Assembly (NCBI RefSeq): GCF_007858475.1
Contig: NZ_VIGX01000001.1
Span: forward strand, 434,001 to 498,000
DNA length: 64,000 bases
Reading direction: 5' to 3'
DNA from: Tsukamurella conjunctivitidis
Lineage (GTDB): Bacteria; Actinomycetota; Actinomycetes; Mycobacteriales; Mycobacteriaceae
Shown: positions 41,879 through 50,283 of the stretch, piece after piece
Numbering within the stretch: position 1 is the first letter of the stretch
How the letters are laid out: each line of letters opens with the position of its first letter
Translations under genes and position numbers: made by a program
The notes under the pieces: model-generated
The model's input: only the letters and a program-made list of their open reading frames with translations
Database searches by the model: none
Told to the model about the DNA's origin: nothing

Positions 41879-42517
41879 TCAGTCGGCGCGTTTGAGGGCC
41901 CTCGTCGCGTCCCGTTCGACCTTCGGCAGCAGGTCATCGACCATGAGCAGCGCACGCAACCGGTCCGGGCGCGTGGCGCGGAACAGGTCCCGCAGGGTCG
42001 CCCCGTGGTCCGGGACGTGGGTGAGCGTCACCGGGTCGCCGGCCGCCACCGGTCCCGGCGTGAGCACGCGGAAGTAGGCGCCCGCGTCGCCGCGGGCCAT
42101 GAACCGGGCCAGCCAGTCGTCCTCGCCGGACCACAGGGCGAAGGTGCGGCACGGGGTGCGGGGGATCGTCGCCTCCAGCTCGAGTGTCGCGCCCACCCGC
42201 AGCCGCGTTCCGACCACGAGGTCGGTGGTCTCGCCCTCCAGGCGGAGGTTCTCCCCGAACCAGCCCGCGGGGAGGTCCCGGCCGAGCTCCCGGGCCCAGC
42301 GGCGCGCCTCGTGTTCCGAGTAGGCGTACACCGCCTGCTCCTCGCCGCCGTGGTGCCGGGTGTCGCAGACGTGATCGGTGGCCGGTCCCAGCGGTCCCAC
42401 GTCGACGGGGCCATCGACGGGCCGCTTGTCGATCGCCGTGCGCTGCTCGGGCTTGCGCGGGTCGAGCCGTCGCTCCTCGGCGACGACGCAGACCGCGAGG
42501 ACGCGCCCCGCCGTCAC
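41879..42517 (-). CDS. MOSC-domain protein
   Basis: A 212-residue protein with a MOSC domain (about 40-165). VGPLGPATDHVCDTRHHGG, AVYAYSEHEARRWA, AGWFGENLRLEG and IPRTPCRTFA are typical, the cysteine in TPCRTF being the probable metal/sulfur site. MOSC domains act in molybdenum-cofactor sulfuration or delivery and in N-hydroxylated compound reduction. GTG 42517 overlaps the stop of the upstream folate-binding protein gene (GTGA), so both are probably co-expressed. Confidence 0.9.
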   Translation of the reverse strand: MTAGRVLAVCVVAEERRLDPRKPEQRTAIDKRPVDGPVDVGPLGPATDHVCDTRHHGGEEQAVYAYSEHEARRWARELGRDLPAGWFGENLRLEGETTDLVVGTRLRVGATLELEATIPRTPCRTFALWSGEDDWLARFMARGDAGAYFRVLTPGPVAAGDPVTLTHVPDHGATLRDLFRATRPDRLRALLMVDDLLPKVERDATRALKRAD

Positions 42518-43563
42518 CGGCCGCGCAGCCGGTCGACGGCGGACCGTCCGGCCTGTTGCCCGGCCTCCGCGGAGGGGGTGACCTCCGTGTCGATCGCGGC
42601 GGCCGCACCGCCGGCGTCGAGCGCGGCGTCGTCGGGGATCGACCGCTTGATCAGCGCGAGGGCGATGGGGCCGTAGTCGGCGTGTTCGACCACGGTGCCG
42701 AGCCGCCCGACGGTGCGCCCGTCCAGCGTCACGGGGTCGCCGGTCGCAGGCCGCGCGTCGGCGGAACCGTCGAGGTGCAGCAGCACCAGGCGGCGCGGGG
42801 GCCGGCCCAGGTTCTGCACCCGTGCGATGGTCTCCTGCCCGCGGTAGCAGCCCTTGTCGAGGTGCACGGCGGTGCGGATCCAGTCCACCTCGTGCGGGAT
42901 CGTCTTCTCGTCGGTGTCGACGCCCTGCCGAGCGCGGCCGGCGGCGACCCGTCGGGCCTCGTAGGCCCAGGTGCCGGCGGGGCGCGCGCCCGCGGCGACG
43001 AGGGCGTCGATGTCCGCGCGCAGCCGGTCGCGCGGCACGATGAGGTTCACCTCGCCGGGCTCGGCGCGGCGGACGCCCTCCACCCGGGCGGCGATCGACT
43101 CGGCCTCGGGCCCGATCACGGTCAGCACCGCGAGGTCGTCGTGCGCCTGCACCTGCACGTCGGACCGGAAGACCATGCGCTGCAGGTAGGTCGCGAGGTC
43201 CGGGCTCAGCGGCGCCTCCTTCGGCGCGAGCGCGGCGGGCTCCGTGTCGAGGTAGGTCGTGCCGTCCACGTCGATGAGGTGGAAGTGGTCGAGCACGCGA
43301 CCGCTGCCGTCCAGGTTGAGGTTCTGGGTCGCGGTCCGGTCCGGCAGGTGCGTGAGGTGCTGACTGGTGATCGAGTGCAGCCAGGACAGGCGCTCGGAGC
43401 CGGTGAGGGTGATCACGCGGCGGTGCGAGCGGTCGATCACCGCGGCGCCGCGCTCGGCGGCGCGTTGCTCCCCGAACGGATCCCCGTAGTGCCAGGTCAC
43501 GCCCTCGTCGGGCGTGCCCTCGGGGTTCAGGATGCCGGACGTGGAATGTTCTTCAGTCGACAC
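42514..43563 (-). CDS. ygfZ: YgfZ/GcvT-like folate-binding protein
   Basis: A 349-residue tetrahydrofolate-binding protein of the GcvT/YgfZ group, which supports repair or assembly of certain iron-sulfur enzymes. The diagnostic motif KGCYRGQE lies at about residue 237, with LTGSERLSWLHSITSQHL in the N-terminal half and PRRLVLLHLDG after it. GTG 43563 is used; it is divergent from pabC with 59 bases between the starts. The stop overlaps the MOSC start. Folate/iron-sulfur neighbours (pabC) fit its role. Confidence 0.92.
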   Translation of the reverse strand: MSTEEHSTSGILNPEGTPDEGVTWHYGDPFGEQRAAERGAAVIDRSHRRVITLTGSERLSWLHSITSQHLTHLPDRTATQNLNLDGSGRVLDHFHLIDVDGTTYLDTEPAALAPKEAPLSPDLATYLQRMVFRSDVQVQAHDDLAVLTVIGPEAESIAARVEGVRRAEPGEVNLIVPRDRLRADIDALVAAGARPAGTWAYEARRVAAGRARQGVDTDEKTIPHEVDWIRTAVHLDKGCYRGQETIARVQNLGRPPRRLVLLHLDGSADARPATGDPVTLDGRTVGRLGTVVEHADYGPIALALIKRSIPDDAALDAGGAAAAIDTEVTPSAEAGQQAGRSAVDRLRGR

Positions 43564-43609
43564 TCCTCGAGCTTACCCCGCTGCCCGCGCGGCCCTCTGC
43601 GGCGTCGAA

Positions 43610-43615
43610 TACTGT
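43610..43615 (+). promoter_or_regulatory. -10 element of pabC
   Basis: TACTGT ends seven bases before ATG 43623 and no ribosome site intervenes, so the message is probably leaderless. Confidence 0.45.
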
Positions 43616-43622
43616 TGCCGCC

Positions 43623-44486
43623 ATGGCTTCCGTGGTGGTCACTCTGGACGGTTCCGTGCGCGCTCCCGACGCGCCCCTGCTGTACGCCGACGACCTCGGC
43701 GCGGTCCGCGGCGACGGCTGTTTCGAGACCGTCCTGGTGCGCGACGGCGCGCCGCTCAAGGGGCGGGCGCACCTCGACCGGCTGGGCCGTTCGGCCGCCG
43801 CGCTGGGCCTGCCCGCGCCGAACGACGGCGCCTGGTGGGCGGCGATGCAGCGCGCCGCGATGCTCTACGGCGAGGAGGCGGGGAGCGCCGAGGGGGCGCT
43901 GCGGCTCGTCTACACGCGGGGCCGCGAGTCGGAGCCCGGCACCCCCACCGCCTACGTGACGGTGTCGCCGCTGCCCGAACGGGCGCGGCGGGCGCGGACC
44001 GAGGGCGTCTCGGCCATCACGCTCAATCGGGGCTATTCGACGGGTCTGGGCACCGATGCGCCGTGGCTGCTGCTCGGCGCGAAGACCCTGTCGTACGCGG
44101 TCAACATGGCCGCCGCGCGGTACGCCGCGGAGCAGGGCGCCGACGACGTGATCTTCACCTCCAGCGAGGGCCGCATCCTCGAGGCGCCCCGTGCGACCGT
44201 GGTGATCGCCCGCGGCCGCACCCTGGTCACCCCGCCCGCGGAACAGGGCATCCTGCCCGGCACCACGGCGCGTGCCCTGTTCGACGCCGCGGAGGACAAG
44301 GGCGTCTCCACCGCGGTCGAGCCGCTCTTCCCGGTGGATCTGGTCATGAACGACGGGGTGTGGCTCGTCTCGTCGATCACCCTGTGCGCGCGGGTGCACA
44401 CGCTCGACGGCCGCGCCCTGCCCGATGCGCCCATGGATGCGACGGTCCGCTCGCTCATCGACGTGGGGATCGAGAACACCCCCTAA
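43623..44486 (+). CDS. pabC: Aminodeoxychorismate lyase (PLP fold type IV)
   Basis: A 287-residue class IV aminotransferase-fold enzyme. It releases pyruvate from aminodeoxychorismate to give p-aminobenzoate for folate. LYADDLGAVRGDGCFETVLV is the typical start region. The PLP lysine is in LLGAKTLSYAVNMAAAR, followed by FTSSEGRILEAP and GILPGTTARAL. A branched-chain aminotransferase-like activity cannot be excluded from sequence alone. Mycobacteria have a similar gene near nitrobindin-like Rv0813c (from memory); here the nitrobindin-fold gene is 13 kb away. Confidence 0.88.
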   Translation: MASVVVTLDGSVRAPDAPLLYADDLGAVRGDGCFETVLVRDGAPLKGRAHLDRLGRSAAALGLPAPNDGAWWAAMQRAAMLYGEEAGSAEGALRLVYTRGRESEPGTPTAYVTVSPLPERARRARTEGVSAITLNRGYSTGLGTDAPWLLLGAKTLSYAVNMAAARYAAEQGADDVIFTSSEGRILEAPRATVVIARGRTLVTPPAEQGILPGTTARALFDAAEDKGVSTAVEPLFPVDLVMNDGVWLVSSITLCARVHTLDGRALPDAPMDATVRSLIDVGIENTP

Positions 44487-44534
44487 CGGTTTCGGACAAT
44501 CCCGGCACGGGCTGCGGCTCCGCCGCGACGGGCA

Positions 44535-44540
44535 TAGCGT
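44535..44540 (+). promoter_or_regulatory. -10 element before the permease at 44547
   Basis: TAGCGT ends six bases before ATG 44547, without a ribosome site between. It is the same hexamer as before the TIGR01777 gene and the small transcription unit at 54648. Confidence 0.4.
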
Positions 44541-44546
44541 CGCGGG

Positions 44547-45920
44547 ATGAGTACGGACACGGACGCGCGCGATCAGCTCGGTACCAGCCTCAAACCCCGG
44601 CACATCACCATGATCTCGATCGCGGGTGTGATCGGCGCGGGCCTGTTCGTGGGCTCGGCCAACGCGATCAAGCTCGCGGGCCCGGCGGTCCTGATCTCCT
44701 ACGGACTGGCCGGCCTGCTCGTCATCCTCGTGATGCGGATGCTCGGCGAGATGGCGACCGCCCACCCCGACACAGGTTCCTTCTCGACCTACGCCGAGCG
44801 GGCGCTGGGCCGCTGGGCCGGGTGCAGCATCGGGTGGCTGTACTGGCTGTTCTGGGTGCTGGTGATCCCCGTCGAGGCCACCGCCGCCGCGGTGATCCTG
44901 GCGAAGACGGTGGGCGGGCCGCAATGGTCGTGGGCCCTGCTGGTCGTGGTGCTGCTCACCGTGACGAACCTGTTCTCCGTCGGCAACTACGGCGAGTTCG
45001 AGTTCTGGTTCGCGCTGATCAAGGTCCTGGCCATCGCGGCCTTCCTGGTGCTGGGGGCGCTCGCGATCTTCGGGCTGCTGCCCGGTTCGGGGGTCTCGGG
45101 CGTGCACCACCTGTGGGACACGGGCGGTTTCATGCCGAACGGCGCCGGGGCGGTGATCGCGGCGATGCTCACCACGATGTTCACCTTCATGGGCTCGGAG
45201 ATCGTGACGATCGCCGCGGCGGAGTCGCCCGAGCCGGCGAAGGGGATCACCAAGGCCGTCAACTCGGTGGTCTGGCGGATCTGCCTGTTCTACATCGGGT
45301 CGATCTTCGTGGTGGTGGCGCTGGTCCCGTGGAACACGCTGGACTCGGCGACGGGCTCGTATCAGGCGGTCCTCACGGCCATGAACATCCCCGCCGCCGC
45401 GGGGATCATGGACGTGGTGGTCCTGGTGGCCGTCGCGTCGTGCCTCAACAGCGCGCTCTACACCGCCTCGCGGATGCTCTACTCGCTCGCGCAGCGCGGG
45501 GACGCGCCGCGCGCCGCGGGGCGCACCACCGCGCGGGGAGTGCCCGCCGTCGCGGTCCTGGCGTCGATGCTGCTCGGCTTCCTCGCCGTGATCGGCAACT
45601 ACGTGCTGCCCGAGAAGCTCTTCGGCTACCTGCTGGCGACGACGGGTGCCGTCGCGCTGTTCGTCTACCTCGTCATCGCGGTCAGCCAGATCGCGCTGCG
45701 CCGGCGGGAGAGCACCCCGTCGCCGCTGCGCATGTGGTTCTTCCCGTGGGCCACCTACGCCGTGATCGCCTTCATCGTCTTCGTCATCGTCGCCATGATC
45801 GTCGACGAGAGTCAGCGCAGCGCCGTCGGACTGTCGACCGCCCTCGCGGTCATCGTGGTCGCCGCCAGCGTCGTGCACCAGCGTCGAGCGGAACGACGGT
45901 CCGCGGTCACCGCGGGGTGA
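44547..45920 (+). CDS. APC-family amino-acid permease (GABA/amino-acid type)
   Basis: A 457-residue permease with about twelve helices. MISIAGVIGAGLFVGSANAI is the family helix-1 motif. GNYGEFEFWFALIKV, FTFMGSEIVTIAAAESPEP and SCLNSALYTASRMLYSLAQRG resemble GabP-like transporters. It is a paralogue of the permease at 24364, sharing the EFEFWF and SRMLYSLA runs. It stands alone with its own -10. The 216 bases after it hold the cyd control region. Confidence 0.92.
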   Translation: MSTDTDARDQLGTSLKPRHITMISIAGVIGAGLFVGSANAIKLAGPAVLISYGLAGLLVILVMRMLGEMATAHPDTGSFSTYAERALGRWAGCSIGWLYWLFWVLVIPVEATAAAVILAKTVGGPQWSWALLVVVLLTVTNLFSVGNYGEFEFWFALIKVLAIAAFLVLGALAIFGLLPGSGVSGVHHLWDTGGFMPNGAGAVIAAMLTTMFTFMGSEIVTIAAAESPEPAKGITKAVNSVVWRICLFYIGSIFVVVALVPWNTLDSATGSYQAVLTAMNIPAAAGIMDVVVLVAVASCLNSALYTASRMLYSLAQRGDAPRAAGRTTARGVPAVAVLASMLLGFLAVIGNYVLPEKLFGYLLATTGAVALFVYLVIAVSQIALRRRESTPSPLRMWFFPWATYAVIAFIVFVIVAMIVDESQRSAVGLSTALAVIVVAASVVHQRRAERRSAVTAG

Positions 45921-46050
45921 GCGCGGGGCGTCGATGGATCCGCCTCGCTCGCCCGCGGATGCGGCGCCCCGGGCCTACGGTGGACACAGCGGGTTGGCCC
46001 ACGGCCCACGACGTGTGCTGTGTCTCACCACTTGGGATCGGAGGCGATCT

Positions 46051-46088
46051 CTACTACCATCGGTAGTAATTACTACTGAATGTAGTAG
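46051..46088. promoter_or_regulatory. GTAGTA/TACTAC operator array before cydA
   Basis: Three overlapping inverted repeats: TACTACC-ATC-GGTAGTA, then GTAGTAATTACTAC (perfect 14-base palindrome), then TACTAC-TGAAT-GTAGTA. Four half-sites thus lie within 38 bases. TACTA/GTAGTA half-sites resemble targets of BlaI/CopY-type repressors as I recall them. The array lies 49 bases before cydA and probably controls cytochrome bd. Confidence 0.7.
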
Positions 46089-46090
46089 GA

Positions 46091-46117
46091 GGGTCGGCGC
46101 CGGTGCCTGCCCGACCC
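46091..46117 (+). promoter_or_regulatory. Leader hairpin of cydA
   Basis: GGGTCGG pairs with CCGACCC across a 13-base loop, between the operator array and the ribosome site AGGGAG. It may stabilise the cyd message or limit read-through. No known riboswitch pattern was recognised. Confidence 0.35.
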
Positions 46118-46136
46118 CTCGGCCCAGGGAGCACGC

Positions 46137-47642
46137 ATGACCGCATTGGACATAGCTCGGTGGCAGTTCGGCATGACCACGGTGATGCACTTCATCCTGG
46201 TGCCGCTGACGATCGGGCTCGCACCGATGGTCGCCACGATGCAGACCATCTGGCTGGTGACGGGGAAGGCGGCGTGGCTCAAGGCCACGAACTTCTTCGG
46301 CAAGCTCTTCCTCATCAACTTCGCGCTCGGCGTCGCCACCGGCATCGTGCAGGAGTTCCAGTTCGGCATGGCCTGGAGCGAGTACAGCAAGTTCGTCGGC
46401 GACGTCTTCGGTGCGCCGCTCGCGCTCGAGGGACTCGTCGCCTTCTTCATGGAGTCGACCTTCCTCGGCCTGTGGATCTTCGGCTGGACGCGGCTGCCCA
46501 AACTCGTTCACCTGGGCTGCATCTGGATGGTCGCGCTGGGCGTGAACGCCTCCGCCTTCTTCATCATCGCGGCGAACTCCTGGATGCAGCACCCCGTGGG
46601 AGCCACCTTCAACCCGGAGAAGAACCGCGCCGAGCTCACGAGCATCTGGGAGGTGCTCACCAACTCGACCACCCTGGCCGCGTTCCCGCACACGGTCTTC
46701 GGCGCCTGGCTCACCGCGGGCACTTTCGTCGCCGCGATCGGCGGCTGGTGGATGGTGCGCGGCATGCGCAAGGGCGATCCGGACGCGATCGAGCTGGCGC
46801 AGTCGATGCGCCCCGTCACCCGGTTCGGCCTCGGCGTCATGATCGTCTCGGCCGTGGGACTCGGCATCACCGGCGACGCGCAGGCCAAGCTCATGTTCGA
46901 GCAGCAACCGATGAAGATGGCCTCGGCGGAATCGCTCTGTCACACCGAGACCGGGGCCAGCTTCTCGCTGCTCACCATCGGGACGCACAACAACTGCGAG
47001 TCGGTGACGCACGTGCTGCAGGTGCCGTACGTGACCTCCTTCCTCGCCAACGGCGACCCCAACTCGACGCTCAAGGGCGTCACCGAGTTGCAGGCCGAGG
47101 CGGTCGAGAAGTTCGGCCCCGGCGACTACCGCCCCAACCTGTTCGTCTCGTACTGGGCGTTCCGCGCCATGATGGGCTGGTCGATCGGCTCGGGCGTGCT
47201 GGCGCTCGCGGGCCTGTGGGTCACCCGGCGCGGCCGAGTGCCGAACCAGAAGTGGTTCAGCCGGATCTGCCTCATCGCGCTGCCCACGCCCTTCCTCGCG
47301 AACACCTCCGGCTGGGTGTTCACCGAGATGGGCCGCCAGCCGTGGGTCGTGGTGCCGAACCCGAACGGCGACCAGACGATCCGGCTCACGGTGGCCCAGG
47401 CCGTCTCCGGTCACTCGGTCACGATGATGGCCTTCTCCATCGTCACCTTCGCGGCGGTCTACGGCACCCTGTACCTGCTGTGGTTCTTCCTGCTCCGGAG
47501 GTACGTCATCAAGGGGCCGAACCTGCACAGTCCGCTGGACCCGCCGCACGACGACGATGATCCGCCCGCCGGCGCCGACGCCCCCGAGGGCGCGGAACCG
47601 GGCCGCAAGGCCTCGTCGGAACACCTCTCGTTCGCGTACTAG
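46137..47642 (+). CDS. cydA: Cytochrome bd ubiquinol/menaquinol oxidase subunit I
   Basis: A 501-residue heme-bearing subunit of the bd terminal oxidase. RWQFGMTTVMHFILVPLTIG places the first heme ligand at His18. LEGLVAFFMESTFLGLWIFG carries conserved acidic residues, FPHTVFGAWLTAG the second histidine, and GRQPWVV is the conserved quinol-side segment. The quinol loop is short, as in Gram-positive enzymes. The tail is acidic and disordered (PHDDDDPPAGADAPEG). The operon runs cydA-cydB-cydD-cydC behind the GTAGTA array. The enzyme reduces oxygen to water at high affinity. Confidence 0.97.
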   Translation: MTALDIARWQFGMTTVMHFILVPLTIGLAPMVATMQTIWLVTGKAAWLKATNFFGKLFLINFALGVATGIVQEFQFGMAWSEYSKFVGDVFGAPLALEGLVAFFMESTFLGLWIFGWTRLPKLVHLGCIWMVALGVNASAFFIIAANSWMQHPVGATFNPEKNRAELTSIWEVLTNSTTLAAFPHTVFGAWLTAGTFVAAIGGWWMVRGMRKGDPDAIELAQSMRPVTRFGLGVMIVSAVGLGITGDAQAKLMFEQQPMKMASAESLCHTETGASFSLLTIGTHNNCESVTHVLQVPYVTSFLANGDPNSTLKGVTELQAEAVEKFGPGDYRPNLFVSYWAFRAMMGWSIGSGVLALAGLWVTRRGRVPNQKWFSRICLIALPTPFLANTSGWVFTEMGRQPWVVVPNPNGDQTIRLTVAQAVSGHSVTMMAFSIVTFAAVYGTLYLLWFFLLRRYVIKGPNLHSPLDPPHDDDDPPAGADAPEGAEPGRKASSEHLSFAY

Positions 47643-47651
47643 GAGGCCGCC

Positions 47652-48686
47652 ATGACTCTGCCCGACTACTGGTTCCTCGCCATCGGCTTCCTGTTCACCG
47701 GCTACTTCGTGCTGGAGGGCTTCGACTTCGGCGTCGGCATGCTCATGCCGATCCTGGGCCGCAAGCGTTCCCACCCCGACGCCGAGGAGCGGCGCCGCGT
47801 CCTGCTCAACACCATCGGCCCCGTCTGGGACGGGAACGAGGTGTGGCTGATCACCGCGGGTGCGGCCATGTTCGCGGCCTTCCCGGTCTGGTACGCCGAG
47901 GTCTTCTCCGGCTTCTACCTCGTGCTGCTCGCGATCCTGGTGGGGCTCATCACCCGCGTCTGCGCGATCGAGTGGCGCGGCAAGATCAACGAGCCGCGGT
48001 GGCGCGGCTGGGCCGACGTCGGCATCGGCCTCGGCTCCTGGATCCCCGCGTTCGCGTGGGGCCTGGTCTTCGCGAACATCGTGCACGGCGTCGATCTCGA
48101 CGAACGGGGCGGTATGACCAGCGAGGTCTGGGACCTGCTCAACCCGTTCGGGCTGCTCGGCGGGATCGCGACCCTGGGCCTGTTCCTGCTGCACGGCGCG
48201 ATCTTCGTCGCGCTCAAGTCCGACGGTGACGTCCGGGCGGACGCCCGGAGGCTCGCCTTCCGGATGTGGCTGCCCGTCACCGTGATCGGCGGGGCCTTCG
48301 CCCTCTGGACGCAGCTCGAGCACGGCAAGCCGTGGACCTGGGCGATGGTGGCGCTGGCCGCCGCCGCGCTGCTGGCGGCGGGCCTGCTGATCCGCGCCGG
48401 ACGCGAGCTGGCGGCGTTCCTGTCGACCTCGCTGGCGGTGATCGCGGTGAGCGTGCTGCTCTTCGGTGCGCTGTTCCCGAACGTGCTGAACGCGACCGAC
48501 CCCGCGCGGTCGATCACGATCGAGGCCGCGGCGTCCTCGCACTACACGCTGGTCGTGATGTCCTGGTGCACGATCGTGCTGCTGCCGCTGGTGATGATCT
48601 ACCAGGCGTGGACCTACTGGGTCTTCCGCACGCGGATCTCGGTCGCGCAGATCCCGCCGTCGATCGGCCTCAGCCCTCGTGCCTGA
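47652..48686 (+). CDS. cydB: Cytochrome bd oxidase subunit II
   Basis: A 344-residue membrane subunit, partner of CydA. LPDYWFLAIGFLFTGYFVLEGFDFG at the start is diagnostic (key residues GYFVLEGFDFG), and GPVWDGNEVWLITAGAAMFAAFP follows (key residues WDGNEVW). About eight helices are predicted. It starts nine bases after the cydA stop with AGGAGG as ribosome site. Its end overlaps cydD by eight bases. Confidence 0.97.
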   Translation: MTLPDYWFLAIGFLFTGYFVLEGFDFGVGMLMPILGRKRSHPDAEERRRVLLNTIGPVWDGNEVWLITAGAAMFAAFPVWYAEVFSGFYLVLLAILVGLITRVCAIEWRGKINEPRWRGWADVGIGLGSWIPAFAWGLVFANIVHGVDLDERGGMTSEVWDLLNPFGLLGGIATLGLFLLHGAIFVALKSDGDVRADARRLAFRMWLPVTVIGGAFALWTQLEHGKPWTWAMVALAAAALLAAGLLIRAGRELAAFLSTSLAVIAVSVLLFGALFPNVLNATDPARSITIEAAASSHYTLVVMSWCTIVLLPLVMIYQAWTYWVFRTRISVAQIPPSIGLSPRA

Positions 48687-50283
48687 CACCAGCGCGCCCG
48701 TGGACCCGCGGCTGCTGCGGTACGCCCGGAGCTCCCGCGGGTTGATGGTCACCGTGGTCGCCTGCGGCGTCCTCGAGACCGCCGCGGTGATCGCGCTGGC
48801 CTTCGCCCTCGCGACCGCCCTCGCCCGCCTCGTCGCCGGGAACGGGGACGTGACGGCGCCGTTCGCGGTGACCGTCGGCGCGGTGGTGGTGCGGGTCGCG
48901 GTGAGCCATCTGCGCGCCCGGATCGAGCGGCGCGCCGCCGACCGAGTCGTCTCCGAACTGCGCTCCGCAGCACTGGATGCCGTCGGGCCCGGACGCACCC
49001 CCGTCGACCGGGAGGAACTGCGCACCGCGCTCACCCGCGGCCTCGACGAACTGCCGCCCTACCTCACGGGGTACGTCCCCGCGCTGGCACTGAGCGCCAT
49101 CGCGACGCCGGTCCTGATCCTCGCGATGTTCCTCGCGGACTGGGTCTCCGGCGCCATCGCGCTCGGCACCCTGCCCCTGCTGCCGATCTTCATGGTGCTC
49201 ATCGGGCTGCTCACCCGGGATCGCACCCGGCGCCGCCTGGAGGCCATGTCGCGGCTCTCGGCGCGGCTGCTGGACCTGGTCGCCGGCCTGCCCACGCTGC
49301 GGGCGCTGGGGCGCGAGCGCGGCCCGGAGCGGACGGTGCGCGAGCTCGGCGCGCGCAACGAGACCGAGACGATGGGTGCGCTCCGGATCGCCTTCCTCTC
49401 CTCGTTCGCCCTGGAACTGCTCGCCACCCTGTGCGTCGCGCTGGTCGCGGTGAGCATCGGGCTGCGGCTCGTCTACGGCGACATGACCCTGTTCGCGGGT
49501 GTTTTCGCGCTGATCCTCGCCCCCGAGGTCTACCGGCCGTTGCGCGCCGTCGGGGCCGGCTTCCACGCCGCCGAGCAGGGGATCGAGGCCACCGCACGGG
49601 TCTTCGCACTGCTCGACGCGCCCGCGCCGGCACCGTCCGCAGGGACTGCGCGGCCCGGCGTCCTCGTCGCGCGCGGCGTCACCGTCGAGGGGCGGGACGG
49701 TGCGGCACCGTCGGGCTTCGACGGGACCTTCCGGCCGGGCCGGCTCACCGCGGTCACGGGCCCCAACGGCGGCGGCAAGTCCACGCTCCTGACCGTGCTG
49801 GCCGGGCTCGCCGTGCCGGACGCGGGCAGCGTCTCGGTCGACGGTGCGCCGCTCGCCGGCGGCCCGGATTGGTGGGCGCACGTGGCGTGGTGTCCACAGC
49901 ACCCCTACCTCGAACCGGGCACGCTCGCACACAATTTCACGCTGCTGGGCGCCCCGCCGCCGGATTCCGTGCCCGACGTGCTGACCGCGACGGGCCTCGA
50001 CGCGGTGGTCGCCGAGGGCGGCTGGGACCGCCCGGTGGGCACCGGCGGCGCCGGCCTCTCGGCCGGTCAGCGGCAGCGGCTCGCGCTGGCCCGCACCCTG
50101 GCGCTCGGCCGGTCGGTGCTGCTCTTCGACGAGCCGACCGCGCACCTCGATGACGACTCGGCCGCCCGTGTGCTCGCGGCGCTGCGCGCCCGCGCAGATG
50201 CCGGCGCGACCGTGGTGATCGCGGCGCACGACCCGCAGACACTGGCCGCCGCCGACGACGTGTTGGAGGTGGCGCGTGCGTGA
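48679..50283 (+). CDS. cydD: Heterodimeric ABC exporter CydD
   Basis: A 534-residue half-transporter: six-helix membrane domain (1-320) and an ATPase domain with Walker [10 protein letters not shown], signature LSAGQRQR and Walker B LLFDEPT. With CydC it exports thiols (glutathione or cysteine in E. coli) and heme-related cofactors needed for cytochrome bd assembly. In a mycothiol-using actinobacterium the exported thiol is probably different (inference). GTG 48679 overlaps cydB, and its stop overlaps cydC. Confidence 0.94.
   Translation: MPDTSAPVDPRLLRYARSSRGLMVTVVACGVLETAAVIALAFALATALARLVAGNGDVTAPFAVTVGAVVVRVAVSHLRARIERRAADRVVSELRSAALDAVGPGRTPVDREELRTALTRGLDELPPYLTGYVPALALSAIATPVLILAMFLADWVSGAIALGTLPLLPIFMVLIGLLTRDRTRRRLEAMSRLSARLLDLVAGLPTLRALGRERGPERTVRELGARNETETMGALRIAFLSSFALELLATLCVALVAVSIGLRLVYGDMTLFAGVFALILAPEVYRPLRAVGAGFHAAEQGIEATARVFALLDAPAPAPSAGTARPGVLVARGVTVEGRDGAAPSGFDGTFRPGRLTAVTGPNGGGKSTLLTVLAGLAVPDAGSVSVDGAPLAGGPDWWAHVAWCPQHPYLEPGTLAHNFTLLGAPPPDSVPDVLTATGLDAVVAEGGWDRPVGTGGAGLSAGQRQRLALARTLALGRSVLLFDEPTAHLDDDSAARVLAALRARADAGATVVIAAHDPQTLAAADDVLEVARA

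Noticed and set aside
46051-46088. GTAGTA repeats as a CRISPR-like array
   Set aside because: Only three short inverted repeats with no constant-length spacers. They fit an operator, not a CRISPR array.
45975-49034. A 1019-codon open frame on the minus strand opposite cydA and cydB
   Set aside because: It is the antisense shadow of GC-rich codons in cydA, cydB and the start of cydD. The translation is Arg/Gly/His-rich with no family features, and the plus-strand genes are certain.
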